Assembly (NCBI RefSeq): GCF_014042015.1
Contig: NZ_CP059493.1
Location: forward strand, 124,001 to 188,000
Source: Actinotalea sp. JY-7876
GTDB lineage: Bacteria > Actinomycetota > Actinomycetes > Actinomycetales > Cellulomonadaceae
Length of the DNA stretch: 64,000 bases
Reading direction: 5' to 3'
Each line of letters begins with the position of its first letter. The stretch's first letter is position 1. A program made the position numbers and the translations under genes. The notes under the pieces are model-generated. The model made no database searches. It saw only the letters and a program-made list of their open reading frames with translations, and was not told the DNA's origin. Shown here piece by piece: positions 10,201-17,348 of the stretch.

Positions 10201-10584
10201 GTCCTTCTCGCCGGCGCCGAGGTGGCGCCCGAGGGCCGCGAAGCGCGGCTCGCCGGCGCTCTCGTCGACGACGTCGAGGAGCGCCCACGTGAGGCGGTCG
10301 CGTCGCCAGGGGTCGTCGTCGCGCTCGAGGCCGAGCACCGCGGCGAGGGCGTCCGCGACGAGGCGTGCGGGGGAGGGGAAGGCGACGTTGGCGCAGATCC
10401 CGGCCTCGCCGTCCGGTCCGGTCCCGAGGTGGTGCGCGAGCCGCTGCGCGACCCAGCGCTCGACGCCGCGCGTGGGGACGGCGACGACGTCGGTCGCGAA
10501 GGGGTCCTCCGCGGGCGCCGCGAGCACCTCCGCGAGCGGTGCGATGAGGGCGTCGGCGCGCTCGGAGCGGTGCAGGTGGAGCAC
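7222..10584 (-). CDS. recC: RecBCD exonuclease V gamma subunit (RecC)
   Basis: RecC is the scaffold and Chi-recognition subunit: an SF1-like fold without ATPase motifs that holds RecB and RecD and splits the duplex. The protein has 1,120 residues. Its N-terminus has the family pattern (MLHLHRSERADAL, then VPTRGVERWVAQRLA). Later segments also fit RecC: VVVMCPDIEAFAPLI, VRLADRSLRQTNPLL, LLGMDDGAFPR and ALEHPVKAFLRRRLGV. The GTG at 10584 is preceded by GAGGAGG at good spacing. It is the first gene of the recCBD operon, with a promoter presumably in the 100 bases between it and the PKD-like gene. The Chi sequence recognised cannot be inferred. Confidence 0.93.
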   Translation of the reverse strand: MLHLHRSERADALIAPLAEVLAAPAEDPFATDVVAVPTRGVERWVAQRLAHHLGTGPDGEAGICANVAFPSPARLVADALAAVLGLERDDDPWRRDRLTWALLDVVDESAGEPRFAALGRHLGAGEKDGPRRGRRLQSAQHLAGLFDSYAAQRPAMVRAWAVGDDADGAGGRVPDDLAWQPELWRRLRARLDAPSPAERLDDAARLLTADPDAVDLPARLSVFGPTRLPEDQHLVLHALAAHRDVHLWLPHPSPALWDRVAQAPPPSPRRRDVVAVAAHPLLASMARDATELQVRLTASGDAAVTHHRSQAPDDAALLGALQRRLHDDAPDTPPATLTPGDRSVQVHSCHGRARQVEVLREALLGLFADDPTLEPRDVVVMCPDIEAFAPLIAATFGTADDDVRGHPGRTLRVRLADRSLRQTNPLLALVSRLLELADGRVTAPDVVDLAGTEPVRRRFRLDDDDLDRIREWAVESGVRWGENAERRARFGLHVAQGTWQTALDRILLGAAMAEEDHRFVASALPLDDVDSTDVDLAGRLAELVDRLTVVLADLDGAHPAAHWFDALDRALHLLADVAPADTWQEVEAGMVLDEARDAAARHGATELRLPDVRALLSHRLRGRPTRAGFRTGALTVCSLEPMRAVPHRVVALLGMDDGAFPRGSGSDGDDVLLREPLIGERDRRGEDRQLFLDAITSAQEHLVVLYSGADERTGASRPPAVPVGELLDALDRTATAADGRPVRAHVVVRHPLQPVDERNFTAGALGRPGPFSFDALNHRAAVVGRGEREGRRPFLDHPLTPAAQDDGDGSGTLDLDDLVTALEHPVKAFLRRRLGVLVPGETDEVDDRLPIALDGLATWQVGDRLLTAALDGADMQQAADAERRRGQLPPARLGGAVMREVHDQVVPIVETARRWLDHPAQTVDVAVTLPSGRTLTGTVGGLRGDVVVRPVFSRLAAKHRLRAWVQLLALAAAFPDRRLGAVTIGRGRGRGAGAAASLLTAPEATEAARLLDQLSDLRDRALREPLPMPVATSCAYARVRHGGGEEADALDSAGREWRDGFEKADELHVLVWGDDAGLRDVLGTPTTEEQRWWPEDRTRLGVLARRLWEPLLEQERTELA

Positions 10585-10687
10585 GGGGCCTCCTCACGCG
10601 GGTGTCGGTGCGGTCACCGTAACGGGCGGGTGCGACACGACGTGGTGGGCCGCCGGCGCGACGGCGGGTGGTGGCGTACGACCGGTG

Positions 10688-11574
10688 TCAGCAGTCCGCG
10701 GATGTGCACGCTTCCGCGACGAGGGTGCTGCGGCGCTCGACCGCGGTGATCGGCGGCGTCGTCGTCGCGGTGGTGGCGGTGCCGTCGATGTCCTGCCATG
10801 TGGTGGTCCCGGCGAGCCGGTACTGGCCGGACCACGTCGTCGTCAGCGTGATGGCGTAGGTGCCGGCGTCGCCGTAGCTGTGGTGGACGTCGTGGTCGGG
10901 GTAGGGGCGGCCCGGGCTCGTCGTGACGAGGGGGCGGAGCCGTCGCCGTAGTCCCAGCTGTAGGACGTGGCGGTGGCCTGGACCTCGACGGCGTAGCCGA
11001 GCAGGTCGGCAGCGAGGTTCTGCTGGGCCGCGGTCGCCATGGTGATGGTGGGGATGTTGATGAGGACCGTGGCGGCGGCGGGTTGGATGGTGACCTGCGC
11101 CGGGGTGAGGGGCAGGCGACGGAAGTCCTCGGCGGTGAACGCGGGGAGGACGTCCTGGGGGCAGGACCAGGGGCTGACGAGGGTCCAAGCGCTCCAGGGA
11201 GCAGTCGGAGTGCTGCGCGACCGGCCCCAGAGTGGCTCGAGAGGAGCGACGCCCTCGCAGTCAGGGACAGAGACTGTGCCGGCATTCGTCGCGCAACTTC
11301 CGTTGCCGGGCGTCGAGATCTCGCCGGAAGTGACCGGACAAAGCGGCGCCCGGAGATACTCGACCAGTGCCAGGGCCCGACTTGCGCCTGCGGAGCGCCA
11401 CGCCTGCTCAGCGGCGAAGCCCTCGCGCGCGTTGAGTTCGAAGACGTCACCGCGGGCTGCGGCCGATACCGCCTCGTCCTCGTCGCCGAGACCGGGACGC
11501 GCGAGCGCTGCCGATCCGACAAGCACCAGCATGGCGGTGAACACTGCGATCTTGGTGGTTCGGCGAGCGCTCAC
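10688..11574 (-). pseudogene. PKD-domain secreted protein, copy A, broken by a one-base frameshift
   Basis: Near-copy of the intact PKD-like gene at 12614-13501. Read from the GTG at 11574 it has a signal peptide (AMLVLVGSAALA), a Cys-containing stalk and the start of a PKD-like beta domain (TATSYSWDYGDGSAP). The frame then changes at about 10930 and would end in low-complexity residues near 10843. The correct continuation (VTTSPGRPYPDHDVHHSYG to the final cysteine) is in the next frame and stops at 10688. The total length is exactly one base shorter than copy B. The difference is a run of five G here versus six in copy B on the plus strand. It could be a real loss or a homopolymer error. The start overlaps the stop of the lipoprotein gene (GTGA). 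Confidence 0.8.
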
Positions 11575-12170
11575 GACTCAACCGTCTCGACATCTAGCTC
11601 CAGCACGCGCCAGTTTGAGCCGTCATGGCGGAGCGCGTACGTGAGCACGTGCTTCTCTGATTCGGTGCGCTCGGAGACGACTTCCCCGGCTTCGTCGTAC
11701 TCCTTCGAAGGTCCCTCGTTCGCCGTAACGGTCGCTCCGTAGCGGCCGACGTTGATCTCCCATGCAGACACTTCAAGAATGGCGATGGCCGACCCGGAAC
11801 TTGAGTGACTTGCCGCCACCTGCTCTTGGACATTGCGTATGACGGACTGGCAAAACGCGCACTCCGGATCGCTCAGTTCGTTCCACTTGCTCAGGTCGCC
11901 TGTCGCGTACGCGTACGGGTAGAGCTGCAGGAAGTACGTGGCCGCCGCCTCCGCGCCGGCGACGCTGACCTCGTCGATGGCGGCAGGTCGTTCCGGAGCA
12001 ATCGCCTCGGGCGGCGTCGTGGGCGTAGGCGTGGGGCTGGGCGTCGCCGTCGGACTGCTCGACACGGTCGGCTCCGGAGTCGGCTCGACCGAGTCACGAG
12101 TGCACCCGGCCAACCCGCCGACCGCGCACACGCCGATGAGCAGTGCCGCGGTGCCCCTGCTCGGACGCAT
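11571..12170 (-). CDS. DUF6318-like lipoprotein, copy A
   Basis: Predicted secreted lipoprotein of 199 residues and unknown function. The signal peptide ends in a lipobox LAGC with the acylated cysteine at residue 23. A Pro/Thr/Ser-rich linker of about 35 residues follows, then an alpha/beta domain of about 130 residues. That domain has a DPECAFC motif (Cys104 and Cys107) typical of DUF6318 proteins of Micrococcales, and it resembles NTF2-like accessory domains. The ATG at 12170 was chosen because it places the signal peptide at the N-terminus; upstream in-frame ATGs would add a basic leader. TAGGTT lies about nine bases before the ATG, so a leaderless transcript is possible. It is coupled to the broken PKD gene downstream and duplicated at 13498-14097. 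Confidence 0.75.
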   Translation of the reverse strand: MRPSRGTAALLIGVCAVGGLAGCTRDSVEPTPEPTVSSSPTATPSPTPTPTTPPEAIAPERPAAIDEVSVAGAEAAATYFLQLYPYAYATGDLSKWNELSDPECAFCQSVIRNVQEQVAASHSSSGSAIAILEVSAWEINVGRYGATVTANEGPSKEYDEAGEVVSERTESEKHVLTYALRHDGSNWRVLELDVETVES

Positions 12171-12270
12171 GGCCCGCAACCTACCGGCGAGCCGGACATT
12201 CCCGACAGGTCGCGAAGCGATCTGTGGACAGCGCATCACCCGTACGCGTGGCGCTCAGAGAACGCCAGGG

Positions 12271-12613
12271 ATCCGTGCCGGCGGACACGCCCCTGTCGCC
12301 CTGGTCGCCTCCTTCTACGAGTGGCGTCCATAAGTCGGCCTGACGGGCGGGACGCCGCTCCAGCAGCGCTACCGGCTCCTTGGAGTCCCGCGACATGCAC
12401 GTCACCACGGCGACCTCGCCTGCGGACCGCGCCAGCGAGCGCATCGCGACCATCGGCGCGGCCGTCGAACTTTGGGACGCCAGCAAACTCATCGAGCGCT
12501 CCGGCGACAACGAAAGGGACTTGCCGGTGCCTGGTTACCCGGGGCGCGCGCCGAAATGGGAGCGAGAGATCTCACCGGTGTGCGGTCAGCACGTCCGAGC
12601 CGCGGGCTTTTCG
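12271..12613. other. Spacer between the two duplicated modules; no gene supported
   Basis: These 343 bases separate the copies. Short open frames exist on both strands (plus 12380-12628, 82 codons; minus 12181-12510, 109 codons). Neither has a convincing ribosome binding site, and both run into the duplicated genes. Neither shows a recognisable domain. The G+C looks a little lower than in flanking genes. It may hold the terminator of the upstream module and the end of a lost gene, but I see no clear hairpin. Confidence 0.4.
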
Positions 12614-13501
12614 TCAGCAGCCCGGTGAGCTGCACGCGCCTGCGACGAGGGTGCTGCGGCGTTCGACGGCGGTGATCGGTGGCGTGGTTGTCACGGTGGT
12701 GGCGGTGCCGTCGATGTCCTGCCACGTGGTGGTCCCGGCGAGGCGGTACTGGCCGGCCCAGGTGGTGGTCAGCGTGATGGCGTAGGCGCCGGGACCGCCG
12801 TAGCTGTGGTGGACGTCGTGATCCGGGTAGGGGCGGCCGGGGCTCGTCGTCACGAGGGGGGCGGAGCCGTCGCCGTAGTCCCAGCTGTAGGAGGTGGCGG
12901 TCGCTTGGACCTCGACGGCGTAGCCGAGCAGGTCGGTGGTGAGGTTCTGTTGGGCGGCGGTGGCCATGGTGATGGTGGGGATGTTGATGAGGACCGTGGC
13001 GGCGGCGGGCTGGATGGTGACCTGGGCCGGTGTGAGCGGGAGACGGCGGAAGTCCTCGGCCGAGAAGGCGGGGAGGACGTCCTGCGGGCAGGACCAGGGA
13101 GTGACGAGCGCCCAAGCGCTCCAGGGAGCAGTCGGAGTGCCGCGGGACCGGCTCCATAGTGGCTCGAGCGGAGCGAGGCCCTCGCACTCAGGGAGCGAGA
13201 CGGTCCCCGCATTCGTCGCGCAACTCCCGTTGCCGGGCGTCGAGATTTCGCCGGAAGTCACCGGACACAGCGGCGCCCGGAGGTACTCGATAAGAGCCTG
13301 GGCCTGATTCGCGCCTGCGGAGCGCCACGCCCGTTCGGCGGCGAAGCGCTCGCGGGCGTTGAGTTGGAAGGCATTACCGCGGGCCGCAGTAGATACCGCT
13401 TCGTCCTCGTCGTCGAGGTCAGGACTCGCGAGCGCTGACGACCCGACAAGTGCGAGCATGGCGGTTAACAGTGCGATCGTATTGGCGCGGCGAGCCTTCA
13501 C
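12614..13501 (-). CDS. PKD-domain secreted protein, copy B (intact)
   Basis: Secreted protein of 295 residues. The N-terminal signal peptide (AMLALVGSSALA, cleavage near residue 25) is followed by a region with paired cysteines (RAPLCPVTSG, GSCATNAG, LPECEGL, WSCPQDV). A C-terminal PKD-like beta-sandwich is recognised by YSWDYGDGSAP and HHSYGGPGAYAITLTTTW. PKD domains usually act as extracellular spacers or protein-binding modules, so no enzyme activity is implied. The GTG at 13501 was chosen because it overlaps the lipoprotein stop (GTGA) exactly as in copy A. The two proteins are probably co-exported, and their partner is unknown. Confidence 0.72.
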   Translation of the reverse strand: MKARRANTIALLTAMLALVGSSALASPDLDDEDEAVSTAARGNAFQLNARERFAAERAWRSAGANQAQALIEYLRAPLCPVTSGEISTPGNGSCATNAGTVSLPECEGLAPLEPLWSRSRGTPTAPWSAWALVTPWSCPQDVLPAFSAEDFRRLPLTPAQVTIQPAAATVLINIPTITMATAAQQNLTTDLLGYAVEVQATATSYSWDYGDGSAPLVTTSPGRPYPDHDVHHSYGGPGAYAITLTTTWAGQYRLAGTTTWQDIDGTATTVTTTPPITAVERRSTLVAGACSSPGC

Positions 13502-14097
13502 GACGTCACCGTCTCGACATCTAGTTCCAGAACGCGCCAACCAGCGCCGTCATGGCGAAGCGCATAGGTGATCAGGTGCTTCTGTGACTCGGTGCGTTCC
13601 GAGACGACTTCGCCGCCTTCGTCGAACTCCTTCGAGGGTCCCTCGTTCGCTGTAATGGTCGCTCCGTACCGGCCGACGTTGATCTCCCACGCCAACACCT
13701 CGAGAACGTCGATGGCTGAACCCGAACTCGTGTGGTTGGCGGCCACTTGCTCTTGGACATTGCGAACAACGGATTGGCAGAAGACGCACTCCGGATCGCT
13801 TAGGTCGTTCCATTTGCTCAGGTCCCCGGTCGCATACACGTACGGGTACAACTGCAAGAAGTACTCCGCGGCTGCCTCTGCGCCAGCGACGCTGACCTCG
13901 TCCATGGCGGCCGGCCGTTCGGGAGCAATCGCCTCGGGCGGCGTCGTCGGCGTCGGCGTGGGGGTGGCCGTCGCCGTCGGATTACTCGACACGGTCGGCA
14001 CCGGAGTCGGCTCGACCGAGTCACGAGTGCACCCGGCCAACCCGCCGACCGCGCACACGCCGATGAGCAGTGCCGCGGTGCCCCTGCTCGGACGCAT
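13498..14097 (-). CDS. DUF6318-like lipoprotein, copy B
   Basis: Paralogue of the copy A lipoprotein with the same length (199 residues). It has the same lipobox (LAGC, Cys23), a Pro/Thr-rich linker and a DPECVFC motif (Cys104/Cys107). The first 32 codons plus the 5' flank are identical at DNA level to copy A, whereas the domain has many substitutions (for example YEFDEGG-type versus YDEAGE-type loops). The ATG at 14097 matches the signal peptide. It is coupled by a GTGA overlap to the intact PKD gene. I infer attachment to the outer face of the membrane; the function is unknown. Confidence 0.75.
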   Translation of the reverse strand: MRPSRGTAALLIGVCAVGGLAGCTRDSVEPTPVPTVSSNPTATATPTPTPTTPPEAIAPERPAAMDEVSVAGAEAAAEYFLQLYPYVYATGDLSKWNDLSDPECVFCQSVVRNVQEQVAANHTSSGSAIDVLEVLAWEINVGRYGATITANEGPSKEFDEGGEVVSERTESQKHLITYALRHDGAGWRVLELDVETVTS

Positions 14098-14255
14098 GGC
14101 CCGCAACCTACCGGCGAGCCGGACATTCCCGACAGGTCGCGAAGCGATCTGTGGACAGCGCATCACCCGTACGCGTGACGCTCAGAACGCCAGGAATGTC
14201 GCCAAGGGATGACGGTCCGCTCCCCGCGCGGCACCCTGGGTGCGGAGGTCCAGCC

Positions 14256-14675
14256 ATGACGCACACGTACCCGCACATCGCCCAGGTCGTGCTCGACTCT
14301 CCCGACGCACGCCGCGCCGCGGAGTTCTACCGGCAGGTCTTCGGCCTGCAGTACCGCGAGGGCGACGCGCCGCCGCCAGCGGACGAGCCTGACCCCAACG
14401 GCGAGGACTGGCTCGTGCTGTGCAACCCGGGCGGGATCCAGCTCGCGTTCCAGCAGGTCGACGAGCAGACGCCGACCACATGGCCCGAGCAGGCGGTCCC
14501 GCAGCAGCTGCACCTCGACACACAGGTGTCGAGCAAGGAGGAGCTGGACCGACAGCACGAGCGCATCGTGGCGCTCGGCGGGACGCTGCGATTCGACCGC
14601 AGCGACGACCCGCAGGAACCGCTACGCGTCTACGCCGACCCGGACGGCCACACGTTCTGCGTCTTCGTGGGCTGA
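14256..14675 (+). CDS. VOC-family (glyoxalase/bleomycin resistance-like) protein
   Basis: Cytosolic single-domain protein of 139 residues with the two beta-alpha-beta-beta-beta modules of the vicinal oxygen chelate fold. The first module starts IAQVVLDSPDARRAAEFYRQ and contains GLQYREG. The end, LRVYADPDGHTFCVFVG, carries the usual DPDGH turn of the second module. A first-module histidine sits in TYPHIAQV. VOC proteins include dioxygenases, isomerases and drug-binding proteins, and the substrate is not predictable here. GGAGG precedes the ATG at good spacing. A short, decayed stretch matching its GGIQLAFQQVDEQT region lies at 16943-17010, beyond the adjacent toxin locus. Confidence 0.85.
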   Translation: MTHTYPHIAQVVLDSPDARRAAEFYRQVFGLQYREGDAPPPADEPDPNGEDWLVLCNPGGIQLAFQQVDEQTPTTWPEQAVPQQLHLDTQVSSKEELDRQHERIVALGGTLRFDRSDDPQEPLRVYADPDGHTFCVFVG

Positions 14676-14780
14676 GCCTTCGGCCGCTTATCCACAGATT
14701 CGTCGTCTCTCCGCCATACGTGCTCTCGCGCAGATAGACATACCGGACCCGCCGGCCCTGACGAGAGCGAGACGTGCGCG

Positions 14781-15917
14781 ATGAGCGCGACTGCCACCTC
14801 CTTCGGCGACGCCAGGGCGTTGCGTGACGACGCCGTGCGCCTGCGCCGTCGCGCGGAGGCGGCGGAGGACCTGGCCGCGGTTGCGGCGCGGGCCGACGTC
14901 GGCCGCTGGTCGGGCGAGGCGTCCGACGCCTACCTCGAAACCCTCGCCGGCGTGGTGCGTGACCTGCGCCGGGCGGCCGACGACAGCGTGGACGCCGCCA
15001 CAGTCCTGGACGGCCACGCCGACGTGATCGCGTGGGCGGACGCCCGGCTGGCCTCCGCGGTACCGGCTACGGCGTGGCAGGCGGACGCGCTGCTCGAGGA
15101 GGTGCACGACGCCGTCGACCGCTCGGCGGAGCGCGCCGCCTCGGCACTCCAGGCGATCACCGACCGCATCGACCGGCTGCCGCCGTTCTGGAGCGCCGTC
15201 ATCGGCGCGCACCACCAGTACTACCTCGGGATGGCCGAGGGCACGGTGGCCATGATCGAGGGCTGGTGGCAGTTCAGTGCCGTTCGGTTCATCTCCGACC
15301 CTGATGCGGTGATCTCCGACGGCGTCGCCGTGGCGACCGGGCTCTACACCGGACTGCGCGAGGATCCGGAGGCGCTGGTCAAGGCGATGGTCGACTACGA
15401 CACCTGGCGGACCGAGCCCTTCAGGGCAGCAGGGCGGCTGGTACCCGACCTCATCATCGTTGGGGCGACAGCGGGAGGCGGAGCTGCCGCCTCTGCCGGA
15501 CTTCGGGGCAGCCGCTTCTTGAGGACCGTCGCTGGTGAGCGTGATTCGCCGACGGCGCAGGGGCCCTCGGCATCCCGAGAACCTGGCCACGGCGACCATC
15601 CCGAAGAAGAGGCACTCGACGTGGAACCACGATCGATGCCAACCTTCGACGAGTTCCTGCGCGATCCCGAGGCCTTGCGCGGAGCGGCGTGGGAGGACGT
15701 GAGGCAGCTCGTTCCGGAGACGTGGAACGAGCTGCCACTGAAGAAGGGGGAGGGCGTCCGATTCCTCAATCCGGAGAGGCTCGGCGAGGCGGTCATGCTT
15801 GAGCGAGGTGTGCCCGACGCTAGCGACCTCCTGCACTTCGGTCCCTACCTGCGGGTCAGTCGAGACGGAGAGACGATTCGCGTTCCCCTTGCTGGCAACC
15901 CGGATCTTGAGCAATGA
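14781..15917 (+). CDS. Polymorphic toxin 1 with WXG-like N-terminus
   Basis: Protein of 378 residues with the layout of actinobacterial polymorphic toxins proposed to use type VII secretion. A helical N-terminal domain carries a WSGEAS bend (W43-x-G45). A long helical middle ends in the linker DYDTWRTEPFRAAGR (around 205-220), then a variable acidic hinge and a toxin tail of about 93 residues (286-378). The tail (VPETW, GEGVRF, LERGVPDASD, VSRDGE) resembles the C-terminus of the toxin at 61646-62818, so both may share one catalytic fold, perhaps a nuclease. No active site is certain. Its stop overlaps the next gene (ATGA). No small WXG partner gene precedes it here, unlike the other two loci. 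Confidence 0.7.
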   Translation: MSATATSFGDARALRDDAVRLRRRAEAAEDLAAVAARADVGRWSGEASDAYLETLAGVVRDLRRAADDSVDAATVLDGHADVIAWADARLASAVPATAWQADALLEEVHDAVDRSAERAASALQAITDRIDRLPPFWSAVIGAHHQYYLGMAEGTVAMIEGWWQFSAVRFISDPDAVISDGVAVATGLYTGLREDPEALVKAMVDYDTWRTEPFRAAGRLVPDLIIVGATAGGGAAASAGLRGSRFLRTVAGERDSPTAQGPSASREPGHGDHPEEEALDVEPRSMPTFDEFLRDPEALRGAAWEDVRQLVPETWNELPLKKGEGVRFLNPERLGEAVMLERGVPDASDLLHFGPYLRVSRDGETIRVPLAGNPDLEQ

Positions 15918-16285
15918 CGCTCGACGAGGTGTGCCGCATCGTCCTCTTCCAGGCGATTGAAGAGGACGCGAGCCTCTGGCAGATCCTGTGGGAGCTCAAT
16001 CACAAGTTCCCCGACGCCGTGCCGCAGCGGCGACGCCTGATGGCGGCACGGGTGGTCAGCGCGCTTGCACACGAGGGCCTCATCACGATCGCCTGGAGCA
16101 CGTGGGACGCGCAAGATCGGCGCCTGGTCCCCGACGAGGAGATTGACGCTGTGGTCGCGGACGACCGGTTCTGGCGGCCGGCTGGTCCAGGTGACGTGGG
16201 GCTCGCTATCAACATCACGGAAGTTGGCGAGGCTCACTACTTCGGCCCGAGCCGCGGAGCGTGGGTCTTCGAGGCGGGCACGTGA
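15914..16285 (+). CDS. Presumed immunity protein of toxin 1
   Basis: Protein of 123 residues, mostly helical at the N-terminus and soluble, without a signal peptide. It directly follows toxin 1 with an ATGA overlap, the usual place for the cognate immunity gene. It is clearly related to the C-terminal half of the protein at 40053-40871. Shared features are D-x-LW-x-I, GL-T, VPDEEI-x-x-VV-x-DDR-x-W and LAIN-x-TE-x-G-x-AH-x-x-GP-x-RG. I do not know a family name for it. The immunity role is inferred from position and coupling only. Confidence 0.65.
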   Translation: MTLDEVCRIVLFQAIEEDASLWQILWELNHKFPDAVPQRRRLMAARVVSALAHEGLITIAWSTWDAQDRRLVPDEEIDAVVADDRFWRPAGPGDVGLAINITEVGEAHYFGPSRGAWVFEAGT

Positions 16286-16488
16286 CCCTCCGACGCGGCT
16301 GGGCGGCTGGCGGTGATGCTTCCCTCCCCAGGCGCGCGCGTGCGGTCGGTGTCGAGTCCGCAGTGAACGGACGCGACGCTGCTGTTTCGGCCCGCGCCAA
16401 ACCCGGGCGCCCAGATGCCGGCCCGCGGGATCGCGCCGTCGCAGAGCGCTTAGCCCAGCAGCTCCGAGACGCCATGGAGGGCCGATGA
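16282..16488 (+). pseudogene. Possible C-terminal remnant of a lost toxin or small gene
   Basis: An open frame begins with a GTG that overlaps the previous stop (GTGA). It ends in a TGA that overlaps the next ATG (ATGA at 16485), so it sits as a coupled gene between two presumed immunity genes. The product (68 residues from the GTG) is Arg/Ala-rich and low in hydrophobic core residues. Only its end, RAVAERLAQQLRDAMEGR, looks like a folded amphipathic helix. It may be the tail of an orphan toxin module left behind by recombination, or a chance frame. Confidence 0.3.
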
Positions 16489-16853
16489 GGAATCACCCGA
16501 GCACTGTCGCCATGATCGGAGCGCTGGTGTACGAGCACGGCAGCCTCGAGCCGATACTCGCGGAAAACCTCGAGGAGATGGACGGTGTCATCCTTCCCCA
16601 TCTGATCCTCTCGGATGTCGTCCGGTGGACGGTGGCGCACGTACGCGACGAGCCCACGACGTGCCGCGGGATCTGGGAATGGCTGGGCCGCGCCTACCTG
16701 TCGGGCACCGAACCCGTCAGGAACCTCATCTGGGTCAGCGGTGTGGAGATGCTCCCCGACCCGCAGGACCCCGGGGGCGCGGAGCTGCGCGGCTATCTGA
16801 GCCCGGAGCTCCGCGAGATCGACTACGAGTACCACCCGAGCCTCCGGCCATGA
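16485..16853 (+). CDS. Small hypothetical protein in toxin 1 locus, presumed immunity protein
   Basis: Protein of 122 residues that I do not recognise. It starts RNHPSTVAMIGALVYE and continues with ILPHLILSDVVRWTVAHV, helical segments that suggest a compact all-alpha N-terminal half. It ends with EYHPSLRP. It is soluble, with no signal or membrane segment. Its ATG overlaps the preceding stop (ATGA), and a further short frame overlaps its own stop. It most likely belongs to the row of immunity-like genes collected behind toxin 1, but nothing in the sequence shows which toxin it would counter. Confidence 0.55.
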   Translation: MRNHPSTVAMIGALVYEHGSLEPILAENLEEMDGVILPHLILSDVVRWTVAHVRDEPTTCRGIWEWLGRAYLSGTEPVRNLIWVSGVEMLPDPQDPGGAELRGYLSPELREIDYEYHPSLRP

Positions 16854-17010
16854 GTGGTGTGGACGTGTGGTTCGACAGCTCGCGCCCGCTCGGCCGGGCC
16901 CTGACGGGTGCCAGCGCCGCCCGCCGGATGCCTCACGCCGCGCACCGCGGGCGGCATACGACTCGCGTTGGAGCAGGTCGACGAGCCGACATCGGCGCGC
17001 TGGCGTCGCC
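16850..17010 (+). pseudogene. Chimeric relic containing a decayed VOC-gene fragment
   Basis: An ATG overlapping the previous stop (ATGA) opens a short frame (MSGVDVWFDSSRPLGR) that quickly becomes low-complexity. In another frame, bases 16943-17010 encode GGIRLALEQVDEPTSARW. This aligns with GGIQLAFQQVDEQTPTTW of the intact VOC gene at 14256-14675. At DNA level I count roughly three quarters identity over about 57 bases. The fragment has neither end of a VOC domain, so it is a remnant. The next gene starts at its right edge. It suggests that the toxin/immunity cassette was once flanked by two VOC copies. Confidence 0.55.
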
Positions 17011-17340
17011 GTGACGCTCCCGAGTCCGGAGAACCCCCAGAACGCGCCGATCTGGGACAACTACGTCGTCGCCCAGGTGGCGCAGGCCTCGCTGGGGGCG
17101 ATCCCGCGGCACGCGCTCGCGGTCGGTGTCGAGATCGCAGGGAAGGACGTGACGCTGCGGTTCCAGCTCGCTCGCGAGACCCCGGACGACGACGAAGACA
17201 TCGAAGACATCAAGGATGCGTTCTGGGTGCTGGTGGGGAACGACGTCAACATCGGCGTGCGCACGGACGTCATGTCGGCTCCCGAACTCGAGGTGCGTAG
17301 GGGCGTGCGCTGGATCTACCGCGCCCGGCTCGACGACTGA
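17011..17340 (+). CDS. Immunity-like protein, paralogue of the gene at 63194-63607
   Basis: Acidic soluble protein of 109 residues. After TLPSPENPQNAP it has WDNYVVAQVAQASLG and IPRHALAVGVEI. This matches WENYVVAQASQAALG and IPVHALAVGVVV of the protein at 63194-63607 in the third toxin locus. A beta-rich middle with an acidic patch (PDDDEDIEDIKD) follows, then SAPELEVRRGVRWIYRAR. The GTG at 17011 was chosen by alignment to the paralogue, because upstream codons come from the VOC relic. There is no strong ribosome binding site. Presence of the same family behind two different toxins supports an immunity role, but the family is unnamed to me. Confidence 0.62.
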   Translation: MTLPSPENPQNAPIWDNYVVAQVAQASLGAIPRHALAVGVEIAGKDVTLRFQLARETPDDDEDIEDIKDAFWVLVGNDVNIGVRTDVMSAPELEVRRGVRWIYRARLDD

Positions 17341-17348
17341 GCGCTGTG

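Larger units (their letters stand above)
10688..12270 (-). repeat. Tandem duplication, copy A (lipoprotein + PKD module)
   Basis: This block of about 1.58 kb is a direct copy of 12614-14195. Both contain a 199-residue lipoprotein gene followed, with a four-base overlap, by a PKD-like gene of the same length apart from one deleted base here. Similarity starts at the PKD stop codon and ends just upstream of the lipoprotein promoter. Within it, 12074-12250 reads identical to 14001-14177 (177 bases), while the rest differs at many positions. Confidence 0.9.
12614..14195 (-). repeat. Tandem duplication, copy B (lipoprotein + PKD module)
   Basis: Second copy of the two-gene module described for 10688-12270, in the same orientation. 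It is the intact copy. The 14001-14177 segment is identical to copy A, including the start codon, the signal peptide region and about 80 bases upstream. Confidence 0.9.

Noticed and set aside
12181-12510. A 109-codon minus-strand frame between the duplicated modules
   Set aside because: It overlaps the lipoprotein promoter and start, has no ribosome binding site or recognisable domain, and is absent from the second copy.
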